Both the position numbers and the translations under genes were made by a program. A stretch of DNA of 64,000 nt from contig NZ_CP043342.1 in NCBI RefSeq assembly GCF_003594935.2, forward strand, positions 3,286,001 to 3,350,000, given 5' to 3'. Source of the DNA: Enterobacter huaxiensis (GTDB taxonomy: Bacteria; Pseudomonadota; Gammaproteobacteria; Enterobacterales; Enterobacteriaceae). The notes beneath the pieces were generated by a model. The model was given only the letters and a program-made list of their open reading frames with translations. It did no database searches and was not told where the DNA came from. Positions within the stretch are counted from its first letter, which is position 1. Every line of letters begins with the position of its first letter. Positions 55,714 through 64,000 of this stretch are shown here, in pieces.

Positions 55714-56532
55714 ATGACCTCGCGTGTGATTGCACTGGATTTAGACGGAACACTGCTTACCCCTCAAAAAACCCTGCTCCCCTCTTCGCTTGAAGCGCTT
55801 AAGCGCGCACAAGAAGCGGGGTATCAACTCCTCATCGTAACGGGTCGACATCACGTTGCCATTCATCCTTTTTATCAGGCACTGGCGTTAGATACACCTG
55901 CAATTTGTTGTAATGGCACCTATTTGTATGATTATCAGGCAAAAAAGGTTTTAGAATCCGATCCGCTGCCGGTTTCGCAGGCCCTGCAATTGATTGATTT
56001 GCTGGATGAGCATGCCATTCACGGCCTGATGTACGTGGACAACGCGATGGTGTACGAGCGCCCGACCGGCCACGTGATCCGCACCAGCAACTGGGCGCTT
56101 TCCCTGCCAGAAGCGCAGCGTCCTGTTTTCACGCAGGTTTCCTCCCTGCGCCAGGCGGCCCAGGACGTTGAGGCTATCTGGAAATTCGCCCTGACGGATG
56201 AAGACACCGGCAAACTGAACGCGTTTGCGAAGCACGTTGAGGACACGCTGGGTCTGGAGTGCGAATGGTCCTGGCATGACCAGGTGGATATTGCCCGTAA
56301 AGGCAACAGCAAAGGCAAGCGCCTGACGCAGTTCGTCGAATCAAAAGGCTGGTCGATGCAGGATGTGATTGCCTTTGGCGATAACTACAACGACATCAGC
56401 ATGCTGGAAGCCGCCGGAACGGGCGTGGCGATGGGCAATGCCGATGACGCGGTAAAAGCGCGCGCCAGCGTGGTAATTGGCGACAACACCACCGACAGCA
56501 TCGCGCAGTATATCTATACCCACCTGCTGTAA
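55714..56532 (+). CDS. ybhA: YbhA, HAD-family (Cof-type) phosphatase
   Basis: 272 aa, the E. coli length. HAD motif I is ALDLDGTLLTPQK, motif II is LLIVTGRH, and the C-terminal motif III/IV is NSKGKRLTQFVESKGWSMQDVIAFGDNYNDISML. E. coli YbhA dephosphorylates pyridoxal 5'-phosphate and sugar phosphates. ATG 55714 follows GGAAGAACAA. It converges with modC, with stops one base apart, so the two genes share a 3' boundary. Confidence 0.94.
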   Translation: MTSRVIALDLDGTLLTPQKTLLPSSLEALKRAQEAGYQLLIVTGRHHVAIHPFYQALALDTPAICCNGTYLYDYQAKKVLESDPLPVSQALQLIDLLDEHAIHGLMYVDNAMVYERPTGHVIRTSNWALSLPEAQRPVFTQVSSLRQAAQDVEAIWKFALTDEDTGKLNAFAKHVEDTLGLECEWSWHDQVDIARKGNSKGKRLTQFVESKGWSMQDVIAFGDNYNDISMLEAAGTGVAMGNADDAVKARASVVIGDNTTDSIAQYIYTHLL

Positions 56533-57591
56533 TCAGGCGGTGATCGAGACGCTCTTAATTTGCGCGTAAAGCCACAGGCCGGGTTTGATCCCTAACTCAT
56601 CCCTGGCCCACGGGCTGATGCGCGCCCAGAGCGTCCTGCTGCCGACCTCAAGCTTTACCTCAACCTGACCGTTATCATCAAAACACTCTGCCACTTTGGC
56701 GCGCAGAATATTTCGAATACTGGTCTGCAGCGGCGGCTGTAACACCAGCGAGACATCCGACGCCTGAATGCGGATCCGCAGCACGGACTGCAGCGGCTTA
56801 TCAATTTTGTTCACCCACAGATGCTGATCGCCCAGCGCCAGCGCGGTCATCGCGTAATGCGGATGGTGTTCCAGCACGCTGACCTTGAGGACGCTGCTCT
56901 GCTGTTCCTTCGGGAGCCACGGGTGCATTACGCTGCTGCCCCACACCTCTTCCAGATTGCCAAACGCCTTCACGCTTCCGCCCTCCAGCACCAGCACTTT
57001 ATCTGCCAGATGCAGAATCTCGTCCAGGGAGTGGCTGACGTAGAGCATTGGAATGTTGATTTCGCGCGCCAGACGCTGCAGATACGGCAACAGCTCACGC
57101 TTGCGCGGGAGATCCAGCGAGGCCAGCGGTTCGTCCAGCAGCAGCAGCTCCGGCGCGGTCAATAATGCCCGGCCTATCGCCACGCGCTGTTTCTCACCGC
57201 CGGAAAGCGATGACGGAAGCCTGTCCAGCAGCTGTTCAATCCCCAACAGCGCCACCAGCTTGTCAAACTGCCCGGCCATGCTTTTCGCCATGCCGTAGCG
57301 CAGGTTGCCGCGCACGCTGTAGTGCGGGAATAGCCGCGCATCCTGGAACACATAGCCAATGCGGCGTTTATCCGGCGACAGGTAGATTTTGTTCTCGACG
57401 TCATTTAAGACGCGGTTATTCAGGATGATACGCCCCGACTGTGGGCGCGTTAGCCCGCTGATGGCATTGATCAGCGAGGTTTTCCCCGCGCCGGAGACGC
57501 CAAAAATCGCGGTTATACCGCTGGCAGGCAGCGATTCGTTCAGCGTCAGGCAGTGGTTTCCCAGCGTCTGGGTGAAATTCAGTTCCAGCAT
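56533..57591 (-). CDS. modC: ModC, molybdate ABC transporter ATPase
   Basis: 352 aa. Walker [13 protein letters not shown]-loop [13 protein letters not shown], signature [15 protein letters not shown], Walker [13 protein letters not shown], and H-loop [11 protein letters not shown]-terminal MOP/TOBE domain ([29 protein letters not shown]) binds molybdate for feedback. It follows modB with a two-base gap, as the last gene of modABC, and ends one base from the ybhA stop. Confidence 0.96.
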   Translation of the reverse strand: MLELNFTQTLGNHCLTLNESLPASGITAIFGVSGAGKTSLINAISGLTRPQSGRIILNNRVLNDVENKIYLSPDKRRIGYVFQDARLFPHYSVRGNLRYGMAKSMAGQFDKLVALLGIEQLLDRLPSSLSGGEKQRVAIGRALLTAPELLLLDEPLASLDLPRKRELLPYLQRLAREINIPMLYVSHSLDEILHLADKVLVLEGGSVKAFGNLEEVWGSSVMHPWLPKEQQSSVLKVSVLEHHPHYAMTALALGDQHLWVNKIDKPLQSVLRIRIQASDVSLVLQPPLQTSIRNILRAKVAECFDDNGQVEVKLEVGSRTLWARISPWARDELGIKPGLWLYAQIKSVSITA

Positions 57592-57593
57592 GA

Positions 57594-58283
57594 TTATTTC
57601 CCCATCCGCTCGCGGCTAAGACGTGCAAGCCATTCAGACACCAGCAGCGACACCAGCGCCAGCACAATCGAAATAATACACAAGCGTGCCGCCGCGCCTT
57701 CACCGCCGGGAGTTTGAATCAGGGTATACATGGCCGACGGTATGGTTCGCGTCTCGCCTGGGATGTTCGACACAAAGGTGATGGTGGCACCAAATTCACC
57801 CAGCGAACGGGCAAACGCCAGCACGGTACCGACAATAATGCCCGGCAACGTGAGCGGCAACGTGATGGTGAAAAAGACGCGCCAGCGCCCGGCACCCAGC
57901 GTGCGAGCCGCCTGTTCAAGCTTAATATCCACGCCTTCCAGCGCCAGGCGGATCGCCCTGACCATCAGCGGGAATGACATCACCGCCGCAGCCAGTACCG
58001 CACCGCGCCAGCTAAACGCGAACGTCAGGCCAAACCAGTCGTAGAGCTTTTCGCCGATAAAACCGCGTCGCCCCATCGAAATGAGCAGCAGATAGCCGAC
58101 CACGACGGGCGGTAAAACCAGGGGAAGATGGAGAACGCTGTCCAGCAGGGCTTTGCCTGGAAACTTACAGCGCACCAGTAACCAGGCAAAGAAGATCCCA
58201 AAGGGCAAACTTAGCACAACGGCCAGGGAAGAGACTTTAAGGCTCAGCAGCACGGCCTGCCATTCAGGATCGGTCAATATCAT
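57594..58283 (-). CDS. modB: ModB, molybdate ABC transporter permease
   Basis: 229 aa, the E. coli length. Five to six membrane helices, and the EAA-like loop [30 protein letters not shown]. The N-terminal helix includes [30 protein letters not shown] 58283 overlaps the modA stop (TAATG), and the stop is two bases before modC, implying coupled translation. Confidence 0.96.
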   Translation of the reverse strand: MILTDPEWQAVLLSLKVSSLAVVLSLPFGIFFAWLLVRCKFPGKALLDSVLHLPLVLPPVVVGYLLLISMGRRGFIGEKLYDWFGLTFAFSWRGAVLAAAVMSFPLMVRAIRLALEGVDIKLEQAARTLGAGRWRVFFTITLPLTLPGIIVGTVLAFARSLGEFGATITFVSNIPGETRTIPSAMYTLIQTPGGEGAAARLCIISIVLALVSLLVSEWLARLSRERMGK

Positions 58284-59056
58284 TAGTGAGTCGTAAATCC
58301 GTAACGTTTAAAGATTGCCGACGCTTCTGGCCCCTTCAGATAGTCATAGAAGGCCGTCACGGTCGCATTTTTGTGTCCATCAACAATCGCAACAGGATAT
58401 TCCACTTTCTTGTGGGAGTCTTCCGGGAAGGTACCCACCACTTTTACGCCTTTGCTGGCAACGGCGTCAGAGCCGTAGACAATCCCCAGCGGGGCTTCGT
58501 TGCGTTCAACCAGCGCCAGCGCGCCGCGAACGTCCTCCGCGGGAGCCAGTTTCGGAGACAACGTCTCCCACGCGCCCAGCTTTTGCAGCGCTTCTTTAGC
58601 GTAGATGCCTGCCGGAACGTGTTCAGGATCGCCCACCGCCAGACGGCCGCCGTTTAACAGGCTGGTCCAGTTTGTCTGTTTGCTAATGGTGATATCGCCC
58701 TGCGCACTGGCTTTCGGCGCAACCACCACCAGGCTATTTCCCAGCAGCGTTTCGCGGGTTGCCGTCTCAATCGACTTCTTCTCAACCGCATAATCCATCC
58801 ATTTCTGGTCTGCAGAAATGAACAGATCGGCTGGTGCACCCGCTTCTATCTGGCGTGCCAGCGTTGATGAGGACGCGAAAGAGGAGACCACATCCACGTT
58901 CTTCTCTTTTTTATAGACAGCCGCGATATCCTGCATCGCATTGGTCAGCGATGCCGCTGCAAAGACCGTGACTTTGCCTTCATCAGCCATCGCGTGTCCG
59001 GCCAGCGTCAGCGCCAGCGTTGCCCCTGCGAAAAGGCGTAAACCTGTACGTGCCAT
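58283..59056 (-). CDS. modA: ModA, periplasmic molybdate-binding protein
   Basis: 257 aa, the E. coli length. It has a signal peptide ending GHAMA and mature start DEGKVTVFAAASLTNAMQDIAAVYKKE. Oxyanion-binding features include FAAASLTN, SFASSSTLARQIEAGAPADLFISAD and VPAGIYAKEAL. ATG 59056 follows CAGGAGCAACAA. It leads modABC, repressed by molybdate-loaded ModE at the dyad just upstream. Confidence 0.97.
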   Translation of the reverse strand: MARTGLRLFAGATLALTLAGHAMADEGKVTVFAAASLTNAMQDIAAVYKKEKNVDVVSSFASSSTLARQIEAGAPADLFISADQKWMDYAVEKKSIETATRETLLGNSLVVVAPKASAQGDITISKQTNWTSLLNGGRLAVGDPEHVPAGIYAKEALQKLGAWETLSPKLAPAEDVRGALALVERNEAPLGIVYGSDAVASKGVKVVGTFPEDSHKKVEYPVAIVDGHKNATVTAFYDYLKGPEASAIFKRYGFTTH

Positions 59057-59072
59057 TTGTTGCTCCTGTGAG

Positions 59073-59102
59073 TATCGTTATATACATATAAATATAACGA
59101 TA
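59073..59102. promoter_or_regulatory. ModE operator of modABC
   Basis: TATCGTTATAT (59073-59083) and ATATAACGATA (59092-59102) form a perfect 11-bp dyad, the known ModE site pattern, 17 bases upstream of the modA start. Confidence 0.9.
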
Positions 59103-59200
59103 TCTCAGGGGAGATCCCAGCGCTAAATTGTACCGATTAGTGAGTAAATCAAACTGATGCCAGGAATAATATCGGCGAGAAAGGGATAAACTTGAGAGCA

Positions 59201-59226
59201 AAACGCCCGGGCTAGCCGGGCGTTTT
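59201..59226 (-). terminator. acrZ terminator
   Basis: AAAACGCC (59201-59208) / GGCGTTTT (59219-59226) around a GGCTAGCC core. On the minus strand the T-run follows the stem. The stop of acrZ is nine bases away. Confidence 0.8.
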
Positions 59227-59234
59227 GTAGGGAA

Positions 59235-59384
59235 TCATTGCTGCTTTTTAGGCTGGTCTCTGTGACCGATGTTCGAAAAGACGTTGAACACTTCACCCAG
59301 GCCGTAGATGGCGCCGAGGATGATAGCCATCACTACTGGTACCATGATTACCGCGAATACCAGACTTTTCAACAACTCTAACAT
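59235..59384 (-). CDS. acrZ: AcrZ, 49-residue AcrB-associated membrane protein
   Basis: One transmembrane helix: [18 protein letters not shown] then [18 protein letters not shown], with the charged tail HRDQPKKQQ. As far as I recall it is identical to E. coli AcrZ (YbhT, 49 aa), which binds AcrB and widens the substrate range of the AcrAB-TolC efflux pump. It is shorter than most ORF-length cut-offs and easily missed. ATG 59384 follows GGAGAAAACC. It lies between modABC and modE, all read in the known E. coli order. Confidence 0.95.
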   Translation of the reverse strand: MLELLKSLVFAVIMVPVVMAIILGAIYGLGEVFNVFSNIGHRDQPKKQQ

Positions 59385-59511
59385 GGTTTTCTCCAGTTAT
59401 TGTGAACGGCTTATTCTACCCTGAAAAGTAAGAAAAACATCCCCTTTTGTGCGGTGCACTTTGCGCTCTGCGCCATTTGGGTCACAATACGCCTTTTGCC
59501 AGGACAGTGAT

Positions 59512-60300
59512 ATGCAGGCCGAAATTCTCCTCACCTTACGACTTCAGCAGAAGCTGTTCGCCGACCCACGACGTATCGCTCTGCTTAAACAAATAGAACA
59601 AACGGGCTCGATTAGCCAGGGCGCCAAAAACGCGGGCATCAGCTATAAAAGCGCCTGGGATGCGATCAACGACATGAACACCCTGAGCGAGCAAGCGCTG
59701 GTCGACCGCGCCACGGGCGGTAAAGGAGGCGGCGGCGCGGTAGTGACCCGTTACGGACTGCGCCTCATTCAGCTTTACGATTTGCTGGCGACAATCCAGC
59801 AAAAAGCTTTCGACGTGCTGAGCGATGACGACGACGTCCCGCTGGACAGCCTGCTGGCCGCCATTTCCCGCTTCTCCCTGCAGACCAGCGCCCGTAACCA
59901 GTGGTTTGGTACCGTGACGGCGCGCGATAATTCTCAGGTGCAGCAGCATATTGAGATCCTGCTTGCCGACGGCACGACCCGACTCAAAGCCGCGATTACG
60001 GCACAAAGCGGAGAGCGCCTCGGGCTGGACGAAGGCAAAGAGGTGCTGGTGCTGCTGAAAGCCCCCTGGGTCCGTATCACCCGCCATCCCGAGCAGGCTA
60101 ACGCAGCGGATAACCAGCTGCACGGCGCCATCAGCCACATTGAACGCGGCGAAGAGCAGTGCGAAGTGCTCATGACGCTGCCGGACGGGCAAATTCTCTG
60201 CGCGACGGTTCCGGTAAACGAGGCGACCGATTTAGAAGAAGGTGCTGTGGTAACCGCATATTTCAACGCCGACAGGGTGATTATCGCCACATTGTGCTGA
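59512..60300 (+). CDS. modE: ModE, molybdate-responsive regulator
   Basis: 262 aa, the E. coli length. The N-terminal winged-helix domain has the turn GSISQGAKNAGISYKSAWDAINDMN and the glycine-rich ATGGKGGGGAVVTRYG. Two C-terminal MOP domains (about residues 125-260) bind molybdate. ATG 59512 (MQAEILLTLRLQQKLF) follows GGACAGTGAT. An upstream in-frame ATG lacks homology. Likely targets in the window are the dyads before modA and moaA. modF follows by 67 bases. Confidence 0.96.
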   Translation: MQAEILLTLRLQQKLFADPRRIALLKQIEQTGSISQGAKNAGISYKSAWDAINDMNTLSEQALVDRATGGKGGGGAVVTRYGLRLIQLYDLLATIQQKAFDVLSDDDDVPLDSLLAAISRFSLQTSARNQWFGTVTARDNSQVQQHIEILLADGTTRLKAAITAQSGERLGLDEGKEVLVLLKAPWVRITRHPEQANAADNQLHGAISHIERGEEQCEVLMTLPDGQILCATVPVNEATDLEEGAVVTAYFNADRVIIATLC

Positions 60301-60367
60301 GTGCATTGACAATCGTGCCGCCAGTGAGTATCCCTGACATCCATTGCTGCAAAAAATGGGATAAATC

Positions 60368-61840
60368 ATGTCATCATTGCATATTTCGCAAGGCACGTTT
60401 CGTCTTAGCGATACCCGAACGCTGACGCTTCCTGATTTAACACTGCATGCTGGCGAAAGCTGGGCGTTTGTCGGCACAAACGGTAGCGGAAAATCGGCGC
60501 TGGCCCGCGCGCTGGCCGGAGAGTTAACTCAGATTAAAGGCGAACGCCGGAACACCTTCACCCGCCTCACCCGCCTCTCGTTTGAACAGCTGCAAAAGCT
60601 GGTGAGCGACGAATGGCAGCGTAACAACACCGATTTGCTCAGCCCTGGCGAAAACGATACCGGCCGCACGACGGCAGACATTATCCAGGATGAGATAAAA
60701 GACCCGGCCCGCTGCCAGCAGCTGGCAGAGCAGTTTGGCATCACCGCCCTGCTGAACCGACGCTTTAAATACCTTTCAACCGGCGAGACGCGAAAAACCC
60801 TGCTGTGCCAGGCGCTCATGAGCCAGCCGGAACTCCTGATTCTGGACGAGCCTTTTGACGGGCTGGACGTGAACTCCCGCGCTCAGCTGGCAGCCCTGCT
60901 AGCCTCGCTCAATCAGGAAGGCTATACCCTCGTGCTGGTGCTCAATCGCTTCGATGAAATTCCGGCGTTTGTGCAGAACGCGGGCGTGCTCGCAGACTGC
61001 AGCCTGACCGAAACCGGTGAGAAATCCGCGCTGCTTAAACAGGCGCTTATCGCCCAGCTGGCCCACAGTGAAAAACTGGACGGTATTTCGCTGCCGGAAC
61101 CCGATACCCTTGCGGCGAGCCACGCTTTAGATCCCCACCAGCCGCGCATTGTGCTGCGAGACGGTGTCGTGTCGTATGACGATCGCCCAATTCTCAATCA
61201 CCTCAGCTGGACGGTGAACCCCGGCGAGCACTGGCAGATTGTCGGGCCTAACGGGGCGGGAAAATCCACGCTGTTAAGCCTGGTAACCGGCGATCACCCG
61301 CAGGGCTACAGCAACGATCTGACGCTGTTCGGCCGCCGTCGCGGCAGCGGCGAAACCATCTGGGATATCAAAAAGCATATCGGCTACGTCAGCAGCAGCC
61401 TGCATCTTGACTATCGCGTCAGCACCACGGTGCGCAACGTGATCCTCTCCGGATATTTTGACTCCATCGGCATTTATCAGGCGGTATCGGACAAGCAGCA
61501 CAAGCTGGCCCAGCAGTGGCTGGATATTCTGGGTATGGATAGCCGGGTTGCCGACGCGCCGTTTCACAGTTTGTCCTGGGGGCAGCAGCGCCTGGCACTG
61601 ATCGTCCGCGCGCTGGTCAAACACCCTACGCTGCTGATTCTGGACGAACCGTTGCAAGGGTTGGATCCGCTTAACCGCCAGCTCATCCGCCGCTTCGTGG
61701 ACGTGCTGATTGGCGAAGGTGAAACCCAGCTGCTGTTTGTGTCACACCATGCGGAAGACGCCCCTTCCTGCATCACCCATCGGCTTGAATTTGTGGCGGA
61801 CGGCGATAGCTATCGCTACCTTCTGAGTAAAATTGACTGA
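60368..61840 (+). CDS. modF: ModF, tandem ABC ATPase of the mod locus
   Basis: 490 aa, the E. coli length. Two ATPase domains: Walker A GTNGSGKSALA with LSTGETRKTLL and ILDEPFDGLD; then [13 protein letters not shown] with LSWGQQRLALI and LILDEPLQGLD. There is no membrane segment, so it is a soluble ATPase. It has been linked to photorepair or molybdenum function in E. coli, but its role is unclear. ATG 60368 lies after a stretch without a strong Shine-Dalgarno (AAATGGGATAAATC). Confidence 0.94.
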   Translation: MSSLHISQGTFRLSDTRTLTLPDLTLHAGESWAFVGTNGSGKSALARALAGELTQIKGERRNTFTRLTRLSFEQLQKLVSDEWQRNNTDLLSPGENDTGRTTADIIQDEIKDPARCQQLAEQFGITALLNRRFKYLSTGETRKTLLCQALMSQPELLILDEPFDGLDVNSRAQLAALLASLNQEGYTLVLVLNRFDEIPAFVQNAGVLADCSLTETGEKSALLKQALIAQLAHSEKLDGISLPEPDTLAASHALDPHQPRIVLRDGVVSYDDRPILNHLSWTVNPGEHWQIVGPNGAGKSTLLSLVTGDHPQGYSNDLTLFGRRRGSGETIWDIKKHIGYVSSSLHLDYRVSTTVRNVILSGYFDSIGIYQAVSDKQHKLAQQWLDILGMDSRVADAPFHSLSWGQQRLALIVRALVKHPTLLILDEPLQGLDPLNRQLIRRFVDVLIGEGETQLLFVSHHAEDAPSCITHRLEFVADGDSYRYLLSKID

Positions 61841-61946
61841 CCCTGGAGGGCGCTGCCCTCCTCTTTTCAGATAACCTGCAGCATTACATTCCTATCTTGT
61901 TGATTTAGAATGGCGCATAGCCTGTGAAAAAGGCGTGTGAAAATCA

Positions 61947-62075
61947 GTGTAAACGATTCCACTATTTTATCCCGTGTCACACTTTTCGCGTCTCTGTTAT
62001 GCTATGGTTAATTCATACCATAAGCCTAATGGAGCGAAAAATGCGAGTTCTGGTAACAGGTGGTAGCGGTTACAT
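61947..62075 (+). promoter_or_regulatory. gal promoter with bipartite GalR operators and CRP site
   Basis: Upstream operator GTGTAAACGATTCCAC (61947-61962), CRP-like GTGTCACAC (61974-61982), the twin -10s TATGCT (61998) and TATGGTT (62003), and an internal operator GTGGTAGCGGTTACAT (62060-62075) within galE. This is the P1/P2, O_E and O_I arrangement of the E. coli gal operon. Confidence 0.9.
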
Positions 62076-63057
62076 CGGTAGTCATACCTGCGTGCAGCTA
62101 CTGCAAAACGGCCATGATGTCATCATCCTCGACAACCTGTGCAACAGTAAGCGCAGCGTGCTGCCTGTGATTGAACGTCTCGGTGGTAAACAGCCGACTT
62201 TCGTGGAAGGCGACATCCGCAATGAAGCGCTGATGACCGAGATCCTGCACGACCATGCCATCGACACCGTGATCCACTTCGCGGGCCTGAAGGCGGTCGG
62301 CGAGTCGGTGGCAAAACCGCTTGAGTATTACGATAACAACGTCAACGGTACCCTGCGCCTGATCTCCGCCATGCGTGCCGCTAACGTGAAAAACTTTATC
62401 TTCAGCTCCTCCGCCACCGTCTACGGTGACCAGCCAAAAATCCCTTACGTTGAAAGCTTCCCGACCGGTACACCGCAAAGCCCGTACGGCAAAAGTAAGC
62501 TGATGGTGGAACAGATCCTGACCGATCTGCAAAAAGCGCAGCCAGAGTGGAGCATCGCGCTGCTGCGCTACTTCAACCCGGTTGGCGCGCATCCGTCAGG
62601 CGATATGGGCGAAGATCCGCAGGGTATTCCAAACAACCTGATGCCCTACATCGCGCAGGTTGCCGTTGGCCGCCGCGACTCGCTGGCCATTTTTGGCAAT
62701 GACTACCCAACCGAAGACGGCACCGGCGTCCGTGACTACATCCACGTCATGGACCTGGCTGACGGTCACGTTGCGGCCATGCAGCAGCTGGCTGACAAGC
62801 CGGGCGTGCATATTTATAACCTCGGCGCCGGGGTTGGCAGCAGCGTGCTGGACGTGGTCAACGCCTTCAGCAAAGCCTGCGGTAAGCCGGTGAGTTACCA
62901 CTTCGCACCGCGTCGTGATGGCGACCTGCCGGCCTACTGGGCTGATGCAACCAAAGCCGATAAAGAGCTTAACTGGCGTGTAACGCGCACGCTTGATGAA
63001 ATGGCACAGGATACCTGGCACTGGCAGTCACGCCATCCGCAAGGTTATCCGGACTAA
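62041..63057 (+). CDS. galE: GalE, UDP-glucose 4-epimerase
   Basis: 338 aa, the E. coli length. It interconverts UDP-galactose and UDP-glucose. The Rossmann motif VTGGSGYIGSHT is at the N-terminus, catalytic Tyr149 and Lys153 are in SPYGKSKLMVEQ, and FSSSATVYGD carries the serine. ATG 62041 follows GGAGCG. The open frame runs 39 codons further upstream through the promoter and is not coding. An internal GalR operator lies within codons 7-12. galT follows 9 bases later. Confidence 0.97.
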   Translation: MRVLVTGGSGYIGSHTCVQLLQNGHDVIILDNLCNSKRSVLPVIERLGGKQPTFVEGDIRNEALMTEILHDHAIDTVIHFAGLKAVGESVAKPLEYYDNNVNGTLRLISAMRAANVKNFIFSSSATVYGDQPKIPYVESFPTGTPQSPYGKSKLMVEQILTDLQKAQPEWSIALLRYFNPVGAHPSGDMGEDPQGIPNNLMPYIAQVAVGRRDSLAIFGNDYPTEDGTGVRDYIHVMDLADGHVAAMQQLADKPGVHIYNLGAGVGSSVLDVVNAFSKACGKPVSYHFAPRRDGDLPAYWADATKADKELNWRVTRTLDEMAQDTWHWQSRHPQGYPD

Positions 63058-63066
63058 GGATCCGTC

Positions 63067-64000
63067 ATGACGCAATTCAATCCCGTCGATCATCCGCATC
63101 GTCGTTTTAACCCGCTAAGCGGGCAGTGGATTCTGGTCTCTCCGCATCGCGCCAAGCGCCCCTGGCAGGGGGCACAAGAGACGCCTGCGAAGCAGACGCT
63201 GCCACAGCACGACCCGGACTGCTTCCTCTGCCCGGGCAACACCCGCGTGACCGGCGATACGAACCCTGACTACAAAGGCACCTTCGTATTCACTAACGAT
63301 TTTGCCGCCCTGATGACCGACACGCCGGACGCGCCGGAAAGCCAGGATCCGCTGATGCGCTGTGAAAGCGCGCGCGGCACCAGCCGGGTTATCTGCTTCT
63401 CTCCCGATCACAGCAAAACGCTGCCGGAGCTGAGCGTCGAAGCGCTGAAAGAGGTGGTCACTACCTGGCAAACGCAAACGGCGGAGCTGGGCCAGACCTA
63501 CCCGTGGGTGCAGGTATTCGAAAATAAAGGCGCGGCGATGGGCTGCTCTAACCCACATCCGCACGGCCAGATTTGGGCAAACAGCTTCCTGCCGAACGAA
63601 GCCGAACGGGAAGACCGCCTGCAAAAAGAGTATTTCGCCCAAAACGGTTCACCGATGCTGGTGGACTACACGCAGCGCGAGCTGGCCGACGGCAGCCGTA
63701 CCGTTGTTGAAACCGAGCACTGGCTGGCCGTGGTGCCTTACTGGGCGGCCTGGCCGTTTGAAACGCTGCTGCTGCCGAAAGCGCACGTTCAGCGCATTAC
63801 CGACCTCAATGACGCGCAGCGCGACGACCTTGCGCTGGCGCTGAAAAAGCTGACCAGCCGCTACGATAACCTCTTCCAGTGCTCCTTCCCGTACTCGATG
63901 GGCTGGCACGGCGCGCCGTTCAACGGTGAAGAGAATCAGCACTGGCAGCTGCACGCCCATTTCTATCCGCCGCTGCTGCGTTCTGCAACGGTGCGTAAAT
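63067..64000 (+). CDS. galT: GalT, galactose-1-phosphate uridylyltransferase (3' end outside window)
   Basis: 311 codons are visible of about 348 expected. It starts [28 protein letters not shown]. Zinc-binding and active-site residues appear in CFLCPGN and [14 protein letters not shown], where the central histidine of HPH is the uridylylated residue. The C-terminal part [24 protein letters not shown] is present. The frame is open to the window edge. It is the second gene of the galETKM operon, with galK expected next. Confidence 0.95.
   Translation, partial: MTQFNPVDHPHRRFNPLSGQWILVSPHRAKRPWQGAQETPAKQTLPQHDPDCFLCPGNTRVTGDTNPDYKGTFVFTNDFAALMTDTPDAPESQDPLMRCESARGTSRVICFSPDHSKTLPELSVEALKEVVTTWQTQTAELGQTYPWVQVFENKGAAMGCSNPHPHGQIWANSFLPNEAEREDRLQKEYFAQNGSPMLVDYTQRELADGSRTVVETEHWLAVVPYWAAWPFETLLLPKAHVQRITDLNDAQRDDLALALKKLTSRYDNLFQCSFPYSMGWHGAPFNGEENQHWQLHAHFYPPLLRSATVRK

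Overview
The window is a chromosomal segment of a gamma-proteobacterium of the Enterobacterales, most likely an Enterobacter cloacae-complex species or a close relative (Lelliottia, Leclercia, Kosakonia). This rests on near-identity of many translated products to remembered Escherichia coli K-12 proteins, on moderately high GC, and on a gene order that follows the E. coli gal-mod-bio-moa-dinG-gln-ompX-mntR segment with a hut cluster beside bio, as in Klebsiella/Enterobacter. Species is inference only. No rRNA, tRNA, insertion sequence, prophage or CRISPR array was seen.

Layout. 1-8.3 kb: mntR (cut by the window edge), the small protein gene mntS, opgE, ompX, rhtA, dps and the glutamine transporter glnHPQ. 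8.3-14.1 kb: ybiO, rlmF, two small periplasmic YhcN-family proteins (mcbA, ybiJ) around the zinc-finger gene ybiI, then ybiB. 14.2-19.7 kb: a five-gene chaperone-usher fimbrial operon, the clearest accessory block, lying between ybiB and dinG, which are adjacent in E. coli. 19.7-32.7 kb: dinG, rhlE, cecR with the ybhGFSR exporter, ybhQ, and ybhP-clsB-ybhN. 32.8-37.5 kb: ybhL, the moaABCDE molybdopterin operon behind a Moco riboswitch and a ModE site, and ybhK. 37.6-46.6 kb: uvrB, an orphan LivF/UrtE-like ABC ATPase gene, the divergent biotin operons (bioA / bioBFCD), and ybhB. 46.7-52.9 kb: histidine utilisation (hutUH and hutIGC). 53.2-64 kb: ybhC, pgl, ybhA, modABC, acrZ, modE-modF, and galE-galT (cut by the window edge).

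Regulation is unusually readable. I see probable sites for MntR, FNR, NtrC with sigma-54, LexA (dinG, uvrB), CecR, ModE (moaA and modA), BirA (bio), HutC (two), and GalR with CRP (gal). ModE is encoded in the window, and its sites before modA and moaA link molybdate uptake with molybdenum-cofactor synthesis. Three intergenic repeat types recur: a GGGAGAGGG/CCCTCTCCC palindrome, REP/BIME-like GCCGGGT...ACCCGGC hairpins, and one large structured GC-rich element at 2.7-2.95 kb.

Most of the window is conserved core genome. I found no convincing new multi-gene system. The best leads are the orphan ABC ATPase with a degenerate signature motif, the structured element before ompX, a fimbrial terminator embedded in the dinG reading frame, the separation of ybiB from the SOS-controlled dinG, an FNR-like box ahead of dps, and a palindrome in the rlmF/mcbA divergent promoter.
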